From assembly GCF_003946865.1 (NCBI RefSeq), contig NZ_QXTH01000005.1, forward strand, positions 1 through 64,000: a stretch of DNA of 64,000 nt, written 5' to 3'. The notes below the pieces were generated by a model. That model searched no databases. It saw nothing but the letters and a program-made list of their open reading frames with translations, and had not been told where the DNA came from. The stretch's first letter is position 1, and every line of letters starts with the position of its first letter. This DNA is from Antribacter gilvus. GTDB lineage: Bacteria; Actinomycetota; Actinomycetes; Actinomycetales; Cellulomonadaceae. The translations under genes and the position numbers were made by a program. Shown in pieces: positions 1 through 8,080 of the stretch.

Positions 1-1
1 C

Positions 2-73
2 GACGCCGTCACCACCGCCGCCGACCCCAACACCATCGCAGGCGACCTCCTGGACTGGATCAACCAACGCTGA
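2..73 (+). CDS. C-terminal tail of a gene truncated by the window edge
   Basis: An open frame enters from the left edge and closes with TGA after 23 codons, the last residues being DLLDWINQR. The composition (D, A, T, N) looks coding, and it converges with the Tad-type run that ends 19 bases further on the other strand. The visible part is too short to recognise a family. It could also be a chance open frame. Confidence 0.35.
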   Translation, partial: DAVTTAADPNTIAGDLLDWINQR

Positions 74-91
74 CCCATTCCGAAACACGCC

Positions 92-730
92 CTAGTCGAC
101 GAGGACGACGTCGCTTTCGAAGGGCATCACTGATGGCGGGGAGAACGTCGGTTCGGGGCTGGGAGGCTCCGCGGGGTCGGTGGGAGAGGGGGACGGTGTC
201 GGCTCCGGCGGGGGCGCACTGAGGCACGTGCCGTTGACTTCCCAGCCGAGTCGGCCCCCGTCCAGGCAGAGCCCGCCGGAGAGCTCGATGCGTGCGGTCG
301 CTGTGGCGGCCTGTCGAACGTCGGTGCGAGGAACCGTGTCGAGGTGCCGGACGCTTGCCGTGACCTCGAGCCGACCGGGATCCACGTCGAGATCCGTGAG
401 CTCGGCGCCGTTGCGGGCGGCGAAGTCGGATGCTGCCGCCGCCATCGCATCGTAGGTCAAGGATTCTTCGACAGGCAGGCCGGCGAGCTGCCAGAACGTC
501 GAGTGCTCCCCGGCCCCGAGGTGCAGTCCGTGGAGTCCCTTGAGGCGGCCGTCCCACTCTTGGGCGGCTGCGAGGGCGGCGGCGTCGGCGGCTGCCGAGG
601 CACGGCGTCGGTCGTCGGTCGCCGATCCCACCATGACTATGACCAGGATCGCCACGGAGAGGATGCCCACCGCGGCCGGGATCGTCGCGACGTGCATCGA
701 TCCGCGCTCCCGATCGTCCTGGGGGATCAC
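92..730 (-). CDS. TadE/TadG-like pilus-assembly protein
   Basis: A 212-residue protein with a short polar head carrying the DDRERGS motif, then a single membrane segment (about residues 15-35, AAVGILSVAILVIVMVG) and a DAAALAAA stretch, the standard layout of TadE/TadG-like pseudopilin-type proteins of actinobacterial Tad/Flp loci. The C-terminus is rich in Pro, Ser and Thr (a PPPEPTPSPSP-type tail), likely surface-exposed. GTG is chosen as start because it overlaps the stop of the preceding gene (GTGA), giving translational coupling; an internal ATG 11 codons later would cut off the DRERGS motif. It is the last gene of a four- or five-gene minus-strand run. Role in pilus assembly is inferred from the family layout only. 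Confidence 0.75.
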   Translation of the reverse strand: MIPQDDRERGSMHVATIPAAVGILSVAILVIVMVGSATDDRRRASAAADAAALAAAQEWDGRLKGLHGLHLGAGEHSTFWQLAGLPVEESLTYDAMAAAASDFAARNGAELTDLDVDPGRLEVTASVRHLDTVPRTDVRQAATATARIELSGGLCLDGGRLGWEVNGTCLSAPPPEPTPSPSPTDPAEPPSPEPTFSPPSVMPFESDVVLVD

Positions 731-1116
731 CTCGGGACTGCGTCTCGTCGCCGGGCGAGGTAGAGCACGACTCCGGCGAGGCCGACCCAGAAGACGAGGT
801 CCACCAGGAGGGCTCCCGGGCCGGGCGGGAACCACATCTGGGCGATGAATGCCCGGCCGTCCCACGCCATCGGGTTGAGTAGGTAGCCGATGGTGGCGGC
901 GCCGGCGGCCCAAGGGAGCGCGAGCCCGCTGCGGCGCGCGACGAGCAGCGATACCAGGAACACGACGAGTGCGACCAGGACCGCCCGGGCGACCAGTCCG
1001 ACGGCGACGTCCTGGGTCCCGACCGCGACTCCGACGGCACTCACTCCCGCGATGAAGCCGAGGAGGGCGTAGAGGACGGCCCAGAGGGCGGTCCGGGCGA
1101 TTGCCTTGCCTGTCAT
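727..1116 (-). CDS. small membrane protein in Tad-type cluster
   Basis: A 129-residue hydrophobic protein with about four predicted membrane segments (roughly residues 8-30, 36-56, 64-82 and 100-121) and a basic C-terminal tail (ARRRDAVPR). I do not recognise a family. The ATG overlaps the upstream stop (ATGA) and its own stop overlaps the next start (GTGA), so it is embedded in the Tad-like transcription unit. A membrane role alongside the TadE/G proteins is likely; no enzymatic motif is visible. Confidence 0.65.
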   Translation of the reverse strand: MTGKAIARTALWAVLYALLGFIAGVSAVGVAVGTQDVAVGLVARAVLVALVVFLVSLLVARRSGLALPWAAGAATIGYLLNPMAWDGRAFIAQMWFPPGPGALLVDLVFWVGLAGVVLYLARRRDAVPR

Positions 1117-1643
1117 GCGCGCTCTCCTGTTCGTCGTGTGATCGCCCCGACAAGGCCAGCCCACAGGGCGGCGACTCCGGCGAAGACCAGGAGGAACACC
1201 CCGAACTTCCAGCCACGCAAACCGTCGTTCGACGGGCCCGTGGCGAAGGTTTCGAGCCCTCCGCCAGAGCAGGTGAAGTAGCTCAGGCGGTAGTCGGACA
1301 GGTCGGTCAGGACGACAAAGGTCCTCGCGTCGGAGCTCTTTTGCTGCCGCTCTCCGGACCAGCTAGCCGGGACGGTCACACCGTCCGGCTCGTCGACAGA
1401 GGTCACGATGCACTGGACCTCGTCCGGGCGGAGGTCCTCTCCGCTGCCCCAGGCCACGACGTCCGACGGGAAGGTCTCAAGGGTGTGCCCGGCTTGCGTC
1501 GCGGTGTCCATGTGCGGGGGTGCGAGGCGGTCGCCGGCCAGGACGAACCCGAGCCCGACGATCCCGAACAGGAGCGCTCCACCCAGCGCCACAGCTCCGG
1601 ACATGCGGAACGTGCGGGCTACAGAACTGCCGATATCCATCAT
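1113..1643 (-). CDS. hypothetical membrane-anchored protein in Tad-type cluster
   Basis: A protein of about 176 residues with an N-terminal membrane segment (AVALGGALLFGIVGLGFVLA), a soluble extracytoplasmic middle part of about 100 residues with two Cys residues (VQCIVTS and YFTCSGG) that could form a disulfide, and a second membrane segment near the C-terminus (FGVFLLVFAGVAALWAGLVG). Two adjacent ATG codons compete; a GAGAGGA element fits either, and I took the first. It lies 10 bases after the 464-residue TadE-like gene and is ATGA-coupled to the next. I do not recognise the family. Confidence 0.6.
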   Translation of the reverse strand: MMDIGSSVARTFRMSGAVALGGALLFGIVGLGFVLAGDRLAPPHMDTATQAGHTLETFPSDVVAWGSGEDLRPDEVQCIVTSVDEPDGVTVPASWSGERQQKSSDARTFVVLTDLSDYRLSYFTCSGGGLETFATGPSNDGLRGWKFGVFLLVFAGVAALWAGLVGAITRRTGERA

Positions 1644-1653
1644 TTTCCTCTCG

Positions 1654-3048
1654 TCAGGAGCCATCGACCGGTGCGATGCAGCCGGGGCGCGAGACATACT
1701 CGTCGCCGTCCCAGTACTCGTACGCCACGCCACGCCGGGCGGTGGCGGTGTACCCGGCCGCGAGCGCCGCTTCCAGGACGTACTTTGCGTCCAGCATCCC
1801 GCTCTGCTCGACCGATGACAGCAGGTAGTTCTGGCTCCACGCGTAGCCGTCGCGCATCGCCGCGTCCTGGAAGTCGCTCCAGCTCTGGCCGTAGTTCAGA
1901 GGACCGGGATCGATAGCGCTCAGTTCGGTGGTGACACCGTCGATCCCCAGCCCGAGCCCTGCGGCTACCCGGCCGGCGATCTGTCGCTGCTCGACCGTCT
2001 CGAGGGGCAGCTGCCAGGTCCGCTCGTCGTACGACGGGTCTTCCAGGGCGCCTTCTCCGACAGCGTCGGCGTAGACGGAACCGGTGAGACGCAGCCGCAT
2101 CGACGTCGGGTTCCCGTTCTTGTCGCGGTCGACCTCGATCGCGACAGTGCCGTCGTAGGACGCTTTTGCGTTGTCCATGCCGTAGATCTCGTCATCGCGC
2201 TGCTGGCCGTCCACATCGCCGAAGCCGCCGAAGGCCGCGTTCGCCGCGCCCTTGGAGGACGCCTGGTAGAACTCGGTCATCGATCCGTCCTTCTTGGTTC
2301 GCTCGCCTTCGTAGAGTCCGGCGTCCACCTTGGCCCCGAGGTCGACTGCGATCACGTTGGCGAACGTGCCGTTGAGGCTTGCCTCGACCTTGCTCCCGTC
2401 ACGGGTGAATGTCTCGTCCGGTTCCACCTTTTCAGCGTCGGAGGCCTGGGTCATCCAGTCGACGACGGACCGTCGCCACCCGTCCTCGCCGACGAGCGTG
2501 TCCTTCACAGTGTCGGCGACGGTCGCCGACAGCAGCTCCTCGGCCTCGGACTGGCTGCCGACGTAGAAAACGTCTCCCTGCTCGGAGACCTTCGTCGCGC
2601 TGGCGCCCGCGCCGAGCCCAGCGCCGTAGCGGTCGTCCCCGCTGGTGATCGACGCGTCGAAGCCGATCCCGACCTCTAGGCCGACGCCTGACTCGCTGGA
2701 CCGGGTCATGCGGTACCCGCCGTCACCGAGCGCCTCGATGAACCACGTGACGCCACCGTCCACCTGGACGGCGGCCGCGACAGATCCGCGGACTTGTCCG
2801 CCGTCACCCTGAGCGACGCAGGCCTCGGGAGGTACGTAGTCCTCCGGGGCGCGCCCGCCGGCCGACACCGCAGTACTTCCGCAGGTCGCTCCGAGCGCCT
2901 CGCACAGTCGTGCCGCGATCGCTCCGCCCACTGGGGTAGCACCCACAGCGACCAGGACGAGCACCATCGTGACGACGACCGCGACGATCCCGACGTGCTC
3001 GGTCGACGCCGCGCCTCGTTCCCGGTCGTCGGTTCGCTGCTCGGTCAC
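1654..3048 (-). CDS. large TadE-like surface protein
   Basis: A 464-residue protein starting with GTG. The N-terminus carries DDRERGAASTEHVG followed by a single membrane helix (IVAVVVTMVLVLVAVGA), as in TadE/TadG-like proteins. The remaining 430 residues are predicted extracytoplasmic, acidic and rich in Gly, Ala, Ser and Asp, with Cys residues at about positions 49, 57 and 77. I do not recognise a catalytic domain in this part. It lies 11 bases downstream of the OmpA-domain gene and 10 bases upstream of the next gene, so it is probably co-transcribed with both. Assignment to pilus assembly comes from the N-terminal motif and the second TadE/G-like protein nearby. Confidence 0.65.
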   Translation of the reverse strand: MTEQRTDDRERGAASTEHVGIVAVVVTMVLVLVAVGATPVGGAIAARLCEALGATCGSTAVSAGGRAPEDYVPPEACVAQGDGGQVRGSVAAAVQVDGGVTWFIEALGDGGYRMTRSSESGVGLEVGIGFDASITSGDDRYGAGLGAGASATKVSEQGDVFYVGSQSEAEELLSATVADTVKDTLVGEDGWRRSVVDWMTQASDAEKVEPDETFTRDGSKVEASLNGTFANVIAVDLGAKVDAGLYEGERTKKDGSMTEFYQASSKGAANAAFGGFGDVDGQQRDDEIYGMDNAKASYDGTVAIEVDRDKNGNPTSMRLRLTGSVYADAVGEGALEDPSYDERTWQLPLETVEQRQIAGRVAAGLGLGIDGVTTELSAIDPGPLNYGQSWSDFQDAAMRDGYAWSQNYLLSSVEQSGMLDAKYVLEAALAAGYTATARRGVAYEYWDGDEYVSRPGCIAPVDGS

Positions 3049-3059
3049 GGCGGCCGCCC

Positions 3060-4211
3060 TCAGCCGTCCGTGACGGGCACGTCGGTGATCCGGAACCGCT
3101 CCGGTGCGTCGATCGTCACCGTGTCCTGACCGGTGTCCGGCCAGACCACGGTGATGAGCACGACGTCGCCCACGCTGTCGAGGTGGCCGATGAGCTCCTC
3201 GCCGAGGAGCCTGCGGGTTGTTGTGCCTTCCGCGTCGTCGCCGACCTTCTCGTAGTCGAACGGCAGGACCCGCTCGGCCCCGGTCAACAGGGACAGGTTG
3301 TGCGTGCCGCCCATCTTGGACATGCCACGGAAGTTGCGTTCGCCGATCAGGCTCCCGTAGGACGGCAAGAACCAGGCGACAGTTCCTGAACCCTCCAGGA
3401 GCTCGCCTCGCAGCGTCCCCACGAGCGCACCCGGGCGTCGGACGACGGAATCCACCTCGACGGAGTACCTGCTGCCGTTCGCCTCGATCTCGACCGGCCC
3501 GTCGCTCACCGTCTGTGCGCTCGTCGGGGCCAGCTCCTCCTCCGGATCCGCGTCGAGGACCATCTGGCCCTCGAACTCGATCTCGACTCGCCGGTTGGCA
3601 GCACGCGCCTCAGGGCTCGTGCCGTCGACCGCCGGGTCGCTCTCGCCGCGCCCCTCAGGCGTGACGCTGAATCCTTCGCCGAGGGCAGCGGAGAGGCGGG
3701 CGGCCACCGCCTGCGCACGGCGCTCGCCGAGCGCCTGGTTGTACTCGTCCGTGTTGACGTCGTCCGTGTGCCCGATCACCTGGATCGCGCCACCGTCCGC
3801 CTGCTCGCGTACCGCGGACGCTGCCTGGTCGACCGTGACCTGGGCCTCCGGGGTCAGCGCATCCGCGTCGGGCGCGAAGAGGACGTCAGAGGTCAGCGTC
3901 ACCGTGATGGTGTCAGCGTCGGCTGCCGTCGCCGACGAGGCGTCATAAGCCTGCTGCACCAGCCGCAGGCTTGCGAGCCTCGGTTCAGCAAGGCCGCCCG
4001 CGCCCTCCACCAGGCTGTCGAAGTTCTCGCCGGCTTCCACGACCGGAACGTCGAGAACGGCCCCGAGCTCAGGGAACAGCACGTCCACGGTGTCGCCTGG
4101 AGGCGGCGCGAACAGCGCTGTGCCGATCACGTCCCACGGGGCATCTGCCCCGCCCAGCCGCTCCACCGTTCCTGCCATCTCGTCGTCGGCGTTCACGCCT
4201 ACCGCAGACAC
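3060..4211 (-). CDS. OmpA-domain protein, N-terminus apparently missing
   Basis: The reading frame gives 383 residues. An OmpA-type C-terminal-like domain spans about residues 104-215, with the peptidoglycan-contact pattern GHTDDVNTDEYNQALGERRA and a GRGESDP turn followed by ANRRVEI. Gram-positive actinobacteria often keep OmpA-domain lipoproteins near Tad loci, but those begin with a signal peptide or lipobox. Here the best start is a GTG with no good ribosome binding site and no signal sequence, and it coincides within 2 bases with the head of a truncated metallopeptidase fragment on the other strand. I infer that a rearrangement removed the 5' end; expression from this start is doubtful. 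Confidence 0.65.
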   Translation of the reverse strand: MSAVGVNADDEMAGTVERLGGADAPWDVIGTALFAPPPGDTVDVLFPELGAVLDVPVVEAGENFDSLVEGAGGLAEPRLASLRLVQQAYDASSATAADADTITVTLTSDVLFAPDADALTPEAQVTVDQAASAVREQADGGAIQVIGHTDDVNTDEYNQALGERRAQAVAARLSAALGEGFSVTPEGRGESDPAVDGTSPEARAANRRVEIEFEGQMVLDADPEEELAPTSAQTVSDGPVEIEANGSRYSVEVDSVVRRPGALVGTLRGELLEGSGTVAWFLPSYGSLIGERNFRGMSKMGGTHNLSLLTGAERVLPFDYEKVGDDAEGTTTRRLLGEELIGHLDSVGDVVLITVVWPDTGQDTVTIDAPERFRITDVPVTDG

Positions 4212-4212
4212 G

Positions 4213-4761
4213 ATGGGAGCCTTCGCCGTGGACGCCGCGCACCACTGTTACGTCGACTTCGCCGCCGTCGGAACGCGCGGCCCGCAGTACGGCGCCCAGG
4301 CGCTGCTCCACGAGTGCTCCCATCTGCTCGCTGACCACGCGACCCTCGCGCAGGACCTCGGCGTCGGACCGACGACATCCCAGATCTGGAACGTCGCCGC
4401 CGACGCCGCGATCAACGACGACCTGCGCGACGGCGGTTGCGAGATGTTCAACGACGACAACCCGCACGGGCTCGTCCTGCCCGCACTCCTCGGCGAGCCG
4501 GACTATCTCACCCCGCACCACTACTTCGCGTCACTCATGGCACGCCTGGGTGGGCTGTCGGGAGGTTCGCGTTCCGCCGTCGGGCGGGACGACGCCCCGT
4601 GGGCAGGATGTGGTTCCGGGTCCGGTGGGACGGCTGCGCCGTGCGAGCTGGACGACACCGACGATCTCGGCGGAGCAGCATCGGCTGCGACCGGCACCGA
4701 GCGCGAACGGGTTCGAGTGACCGTCGCGACCGCAATCCGAGACGCCGCCAAGATTCGCGGC
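4213..4761 (+). pseudogene. fragment of a DUF2201-type metallopeptidase domain protein
   Basis: About 180 codons resemble the N-terminal metallopeptidase-like domain of vWA-associated DUF2201 proteins: MGAFAVD with a YVDFAAV strand, then LLHECSHLLADHA (an HExxH zinc-site pattern), WNVAADAAIND, and a Gly/Ser/Cys-rich stretch before RVTVATAIRDAA. Family members begin about 40-60 residues further upstream and run on for another 200 residues or more with a vWA-like domain. Here the head is replaced by the OmpA gene on the other strand, and homology fades after AIRDAAKI although the frame stays open to position 4929. I read it as a gene remnant trapped between two rearrangement points. Confidence 0.55.
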
Positions 4762-4767
4762 AGCGTG

Positions 4768-5076
4768 CCAGGATCGCGCGAAGCTCGCGGCGGGCGTCCT
4801 CCACGGAGAGGAAGCCGCCCTGGAGTGACGGGTCGACTGCGCGCCAGGCTCGTCGGGGTCTGCCGGGACCGTCCACTCGATCAGCCATCGTCCCTGCCCG
4901 GAGCGGGTCACGTAGCGGCGCGGCTCTGACCCCTCGCCATGCTTGCGTTTCGGCCGCGTCACGCTGTAGACGGTCCGTCGGTCGACGCCGAGAAGCTCGC
5001 ACGCCTCGTCGACAGTGAGGGTGAGCCGGGGCCGGGCGGGCGCTTCGGTGGCCGGGCTTTCGGAGTGTCTGTTCAT
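4768..5076 (-). pseudogene. excisionase-like helix-turn-helix protein, disrupted 3' end
   Basis: The start MNRHSESP leads into a MerR/excisionase-type helix-turn-helix (LTVDEACELLGVDRRTVYSV, residues about 20-40) and a wing-like strand ending GRWLIEWTVP. After about residue 70 protein-like sequence continues in a different frame (LSVEDARRELRAILARC), so a frameshift is likely, and the 3' end runs into the DUF2201 fragment on the other strand. A remnant of the same gene, containing only the helix-turn-helix core, lies at 8081-8122. Such small proteins usually act as DNA-binding regulators or accompany integrases; no integrase is visible here. Confidence 0.5.
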
Positions 5077-5552
5077 GCCGGGGTGATGTGCGGTTGCCAC
5101 CGCCCCGTAGACGTACTCCCGGGCTACGCCTTGTGCCGGGAGGCCACCCGGTGCCACCAGGACCGGCTTACGAGTGGAATTGCGAATCGGCTCCGGCGCG
5201 GCACCTTCATGAAGAAGTATCCGCGCTGTTCCAGAGCCTTTCGCCGTTCCTCGGGAGTGGCATCCGGGGACAAGTAGTCGTTGTAGCCGTGGACGTGGAG
5301 CACCGCTCCCTTGCTGCCCGACGCCGGTCGCTCGCCCGGGCGCAACGCGTCGGCCGGGGCGTAGCGCACCAGCGTGGCCTCGCCGAGCACGGCTTCCTCG
5401 AAGGGCTCGCCGAGAAGATGGTCGGTGCGCCAGGCGAGGCCGACTGCCTCGTCGCTGGTCGCGGGGCCGCCTGGCGCCGGTGTAGTACTCGGGCTCACCG
5501 GGGGCTCGTATCCGCGGACGGTGGACGGGAGGTGGCGGAGGGGTTGCGCGGG
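4966..5552. repeat. long duplicated module, copy A
   Basis: This stretch, covering the helix-turn-helix gene start, the truncated hydrolase-like gene and about 55 bases upstream of that gene, is repeated at 8081-8559 in the same orientation. Long runs are identical between the copies (for example around the segments coding for LLGEPFEEA and GEATLVRYAP). Copy A is the more complete: copy B lacks about 100 bases between the helix-turn-helix core and the hydrolase stop. Confidence 0.75.
5124..5498 (-). CDS. truncated lysophospholipase-like alpha/beta-hydrolase N-terminus, copy A
   Basis: A 124-residue product. Residues about 20-80 resemble the start of serine aminopeptidase/lysophospholipase-type alpha/beta hydrolases: WRTDHLLGEPFEEA, LGEATLVRYAP, then VLHVHGYNDYLSP, where the full family has an HG(W/F)xDYF oxyanion-loop motif. 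The nucleophile elbow and the catalytic Asp and His are absent. The last 45 residues (ATPEERRKALEQRGYFFMK onward, ending RHKA) look unrelated to that fold. The paralog at 8129-8506 has the same join, so the fusion or truncation predates the duplication. Function unknown; likely not a hydrolase in this form. Confidence 0.5.
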   Translation of the reverse strand: MSPSTTPAPGGPATSDEAVGLAWRTDHLLGEPFEEAVLGEATLVRYAPADALRPGERPASGSKGAVLHVHGYNDYLSPDATPEERRKALEQRGYFFMKVPRRSRFAIPLVSRSWWHRVASRHKA

Positions 5553-5623
5553 GTGGGTGATCGGGAGGGTCCGTGGGTTTCCGCACGGCCGAGCCGACGC
5601 CGCAAAAGCTACGATGCGGAAGC

Positions 5624-6196
5624 ATGGCCGCCCACGCGAGACCTGCCGCTCGTCCTCAGCGTGTCCCAGACATTGACCTGTCTCCCGACGACCTCCGTGC
5701 GGTCACCGCATTCAACCTGGCGTGCGCCTTGCTCGTCATCGACCTGTTCGAGTCGGTCCGGCCTCACGATGATCGTCCACGCCAAGCCCTGGTCGCGGCC
5801 GAGGACTTCGTTCGCGGTGGGCCGCGGTCGCGAGCTCAGCGCATCACCTCTCCGGGTGCCCATCGGGCCGCGAAGGAGGTCACCGGTGCTGCTTTCTACG
5901 CGGCGATGGCTGCCGGTGACGCAGCGGCCTCCGCGTACCTTCATCCGCTGGCTGACCCGGCGCAGGTCGGCCACATCCTCCGGGCCCCCGCACATTGCGT
6001 GCTCGCGATGGAGACGCGCGTTGACGAGCCGCTGATCCGCACGGATGCCGTCGCGACGGTGCTGGAGAGGGCGACGCCTCGTCTGGTCGACGTGTTGTGC
6101 CGGTACCCGCGGGCGGCCACGGCCACAGGAGATCGGGCGATCGCCGACGTGATGACGTGCCTATGCTCCCGGCTTCGCTCAACGGTGAGTCGATAG
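5624..6196 (+). CDS. Imm5-like putative immunity protein
   Basis: A 190-residue, mostly helical protein. The pattern LSPDDLRAVTAFNLACA, FVRGGPRSRAQRI, then AHRAAKEVTGAAF and DAAASAYLHPLADPAQVGHI matches the conserved core of the Imm5-like predicted immunity family of actinobacteria. The family is thought to neutralise polymorphic toxins, but no target is known for this member. ATG at the MAAHARP start is chosen because similarity to the family begins shortly after it, although the Shine-Dalgarno is weak. It stands alone, divergent from the duplicated hydrolase module, and its end overlaps the remnant of a SLOG-family gene on the other strand. No toxin gene adjoins it. Confidence 0.7.
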   Translation: MAAHARPAARPQRVPDIDLSPDDLRAVTAFNLACALLVIDLFESVRPHDDRPRQALVAAEDFVRGGPRSRAQRITSPGAHRAAKEVTGAAFYAAMAAGDAAASAYLHPLADPAQVGHILRAPAHCVLAMETRVDEPLIRTDAVATVLERATPRLVDVLCRYPRAATATGDRAIADVMTCLCSRLRSTVSR

Positions 6197-6376
6197 GGGG
6201 CGCGTGATCGCGGCTCGACGTCGGCCCGCGCGGGCGCCCATCAGGACGCCGCGGATGAACGCCAGGCACGCCTCGGCACCGAGCGCGACCAACTCTGCGT
6301 TACGCAGAGGACCAGCCCGATGGCCGAGGCGCTCCCACCGCGCGCGTGACGCCGGGGCCGGTGCGGGGCAGTTCAC
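6179..6376 (-). pseudogene. C-terminal remnant of a DUF2493 (YpsA-like SLOG) protein
   Basis: The frame contains RWERLGHRAGPLRNAELVAL followed by GAEACLAFIRG, closely resembling the segment of DUF2493/cpYpsA-related SLOG proteins in which GPLRN binds nucleotide and the next strand reads LAF. Upstream parts of the domain (the Rossmann start) are missing, and after the LAF strand the usual SRGT turn is replaced by an Arg-rich stretch. I regard this as a decayed fragment. The alternative is a chance match in GC-rich DNA. Confidence 0.4.
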
Positions 6377-6448
6377 CGCGCCGAGCGACCCGAGTCTGAT
6401 GGTGGGACGGTGCTGGTCGACGAACTTCGCCGACCAGCGTGCCGTATG

Positions 6449-6652
6449 TCAGGAGGGAACGATGTTCTCCGCCTGCGGGCCCTTCGGGCCCTGAGTGATG
6501 TCGAAGGTGACCTTCTGGCCTTCCTGCAGCTCGCGGAAGCCCGAGGCGGAGATGTTGCTGAAGTGTGCAAACACGTCGGGGCCGCCGCCGTCCTGCTCGA
6601 TGAAGCCGAAGCCCTTTTCAGCGTTGAACCACTTCACGGTGCCAGTTGCCAC
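6449..6652 (-). CDS. cold-shock protein, CspA family
   Basis: A 67-residue single cold-shock domain. [18 protein letters not shown] holds the WFN start and RNP1 (KGFGFI); VFAHFSNI holds RNP2; the C-terminus reads [15 protein letters not shown]. Length is that of the family. It binds single-stranded RNA/DNA and acts as an RNA chaperone in the cytoplasm. AGGAG lies about 8 bases before the ATG. The roughly 250 bases upstream contain no gene and may hold the long structured 5' leader typical of csp genes, though I cannot confirm this from sequence alone. It is monocistronic here. Confidence 0.95.
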   Translation of the reverse strand: MATGTVKWFNAEKGFGFIEQDGGGPDVFAHFSNISASGFRELQEGQKVTFDITQGPKGPQAENIVPS

Positions 6653-6917
6653 TGTTTTCTCCTGTCAGGTGTGCGTGGGCTCACCCGGGGGTGCGCTGCG
6701 CGCGAGATCTTCTATTGCCTGGTCCGCCGACCCACACACAAGTGAGGGTGTGAGCCTGGTGACGTCGTGCGATACATGGTACTCGGTCTCCGACGGCCAG
6801 GCGGGATGACGGGCATCAACCTATCCCCGACCGAGCGATGTTGTCTCATCGGGGATGGCGTCGCGGACGTCGGGCCGCCTGGGCGGCGTGCCGAAAGAGG
6901 GGCGCTCGCCCGGGGCC
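6653..6917. other. intergenic leader/promoter region upstream of the cold-shock gene
   Basis: No convincing gene. It should hold the promoter and leader of the minus-strand cold-shock gene and the 3' end region of the next minus-strand gene. I see no clear terminator or operator. Confidence 0.4.
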
Positions 6918-7340
6918 TCAGGTGCTGCAGAAGCCGTCCCAGGGCTCACCGAAGCCGAGGCGGTTGGGGTAGAGCTCGGCCCAGTCGTACCCACTGGGGT
7001 CGATGTCGTGCTTTTCGAGGACGAGGCCGAAAAGGACACCCGCGTGCCAGAACTGGAACGGGCGGATCGCGATGTCGGCGTACTCGAGTCCGGGGAGGGC
7101 ATCGAGCTGATCGGTGAGCCAGGCTTCGACGTCGAGGTCGTCGCCCTCGACCCGGACCTCGGAGCCGAGATGGTTCCCGTCAAGATCGAAGCGGTGCAGC
7201 ACACCGAACAGCTGCCGATCCGGTCGACTTTCACCGCCGTAGGTCACGCAGGCGAAGAACTGCCCGCCCTCGTACCGGCCGATCGTGTCGGTGCGATAGT
7301 CCGGCTCGTGGGCGATGGGGATGAGGTCGGGGACAGCCAT
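6918..7340 (-). CDS. hypothetical protein
   Basis: A 140-residue, acidic, soluble protein beginning MAVPDLIPIAHEPDY, with strands such as GQFFACVTYGG, FGVLHRFDLDGNHLGSEV and a Trp-rich end (FGEPWDGFCST). No membrane or signal segment and no catalytic motif I recognise. The sequence looks genuinely coding, with alternating strands and Gly/Asp turns. ATG at MAVP is preferred; an ATG three codons upstream (MPPMAVP) is possible and neither has a strong Shine-Dalgarno. Solitary small proteins of this kind in the surrounding island are often immunity proteins, but nothing in the sequence proves it. Confidence 0.6.
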   Translation of the reverse strand: MAVPDLIPIAHEPDYRTDTIGRYEGGQFFACVTYGGESRPDRQLFGVLHRFDLDGNHLGSEVRVEGDDLDVEAWLTDQLDALPGLEYADIAIRPFQFWHAGVLFGLVLEKHDIDPSGYDWAELYPNRLGFGEPWDGFCST

Positions 7341-7442
7341 GGGCGGCATGCTGCCAGGCGTCACCGACACGCCGATGTTGGGGGCCCGCATGGGGTTCGC
7401 CAGTTCCGTCGGATGTCAGTAACGCTGGCTACGGTTCAGGCC

Positions 7443-8039
7443 ATGGCCAGCAGCTTCACGACACTGTGGACGAACGACCTCTGCCGCGCGCTGGAGCGCG
7501 CGGGCCTGGCCGGCAAGTTTCCCGAGGCCCTCTTCGGCGGGCCCCATCAGTCTCTGCCGTCGTTCGTGAGCGCCGGGGCCAGGACCGGAGACTTGGTCTA
7601 CCCGATCCGGGTCCACCGCAAGAAGCTGTGGGTCCTGGGCTGCTTTCGCATCGACCGGATCGCGGAGACCCGTTGGATCTTCGACCCCGGCCTCAGGCAG
7701 CTCGTGGAGGGCGACCCGCTGCCAGAACGAGTCAGCACCGTGTCGAGTGACTGGAACATGATGCGTGGTTCCTGCTACGACGAGGTCGTCCCCGTGACTG
7801 GCATCTCGCCGCTCAGGTTCGACCGTGCGATCCCGGGCGACATGCTCGGACGGCTGACCTACGTCTCGCGCCGCGGCCAGCGCACCATCAAGCACGTGTC
7901 CGACGGTGAGATCACGCGAGCCGTCAGCGTGCACGGCATCTACCGCCTCCATCCGACGTCGGCCACGGAGATCGGTGACCTGGTCACCGCGCTTGACCTG
8001 GAGACGGAAGAACTTCAACCGCGGGATCAGCGTCCTTGA
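7443..8039 (+). CDS. hypothetical protein (WTNDLCRALE family)
   Basis: A 198-residue soluble protein starting MASSFTTLWTNDLCRALERA. It has a conserved-looking FGGPHQSLPSFVSAGARTGD stretch, then DLVYPIRVHRKKLWVLGCF and a C-terminal half with LTYVSRRGQRTIKHVSDGE. The alternating strand pattern and the basic, aromatic surface are reminiscent of PUA/EVE-like nucleic-acid-binding folds, but this is only an impression and I cannot assign a family. The ATG lies just past a poorly conserved spacer; the frame is open upstream but that part is not protein-like. Divergent from the preceding gene. Confidence 0.6.
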   Translation: MASSFTTLWTNDLCRALERAGLAGKFPEALFGGPHQSLPSFVSAGARTGDLVYPIRVHRKKLWVLGCFRIDRIAETRWIFDPGLRQLVEGDPLPERVSTVSSDWNMMRGSCYDEVVPVTGISPLRFDRAIPGDMLGRLTYVSRRGQRTIKHVSDGEITRAVSVHGIYRLHPTSATEIGDLVTALDLETEELQPRDQRP

Positions 8040-8080
8040 CCGGACGCGGATCTCGGGGACCTCACGGGCGTCCATCGCCG

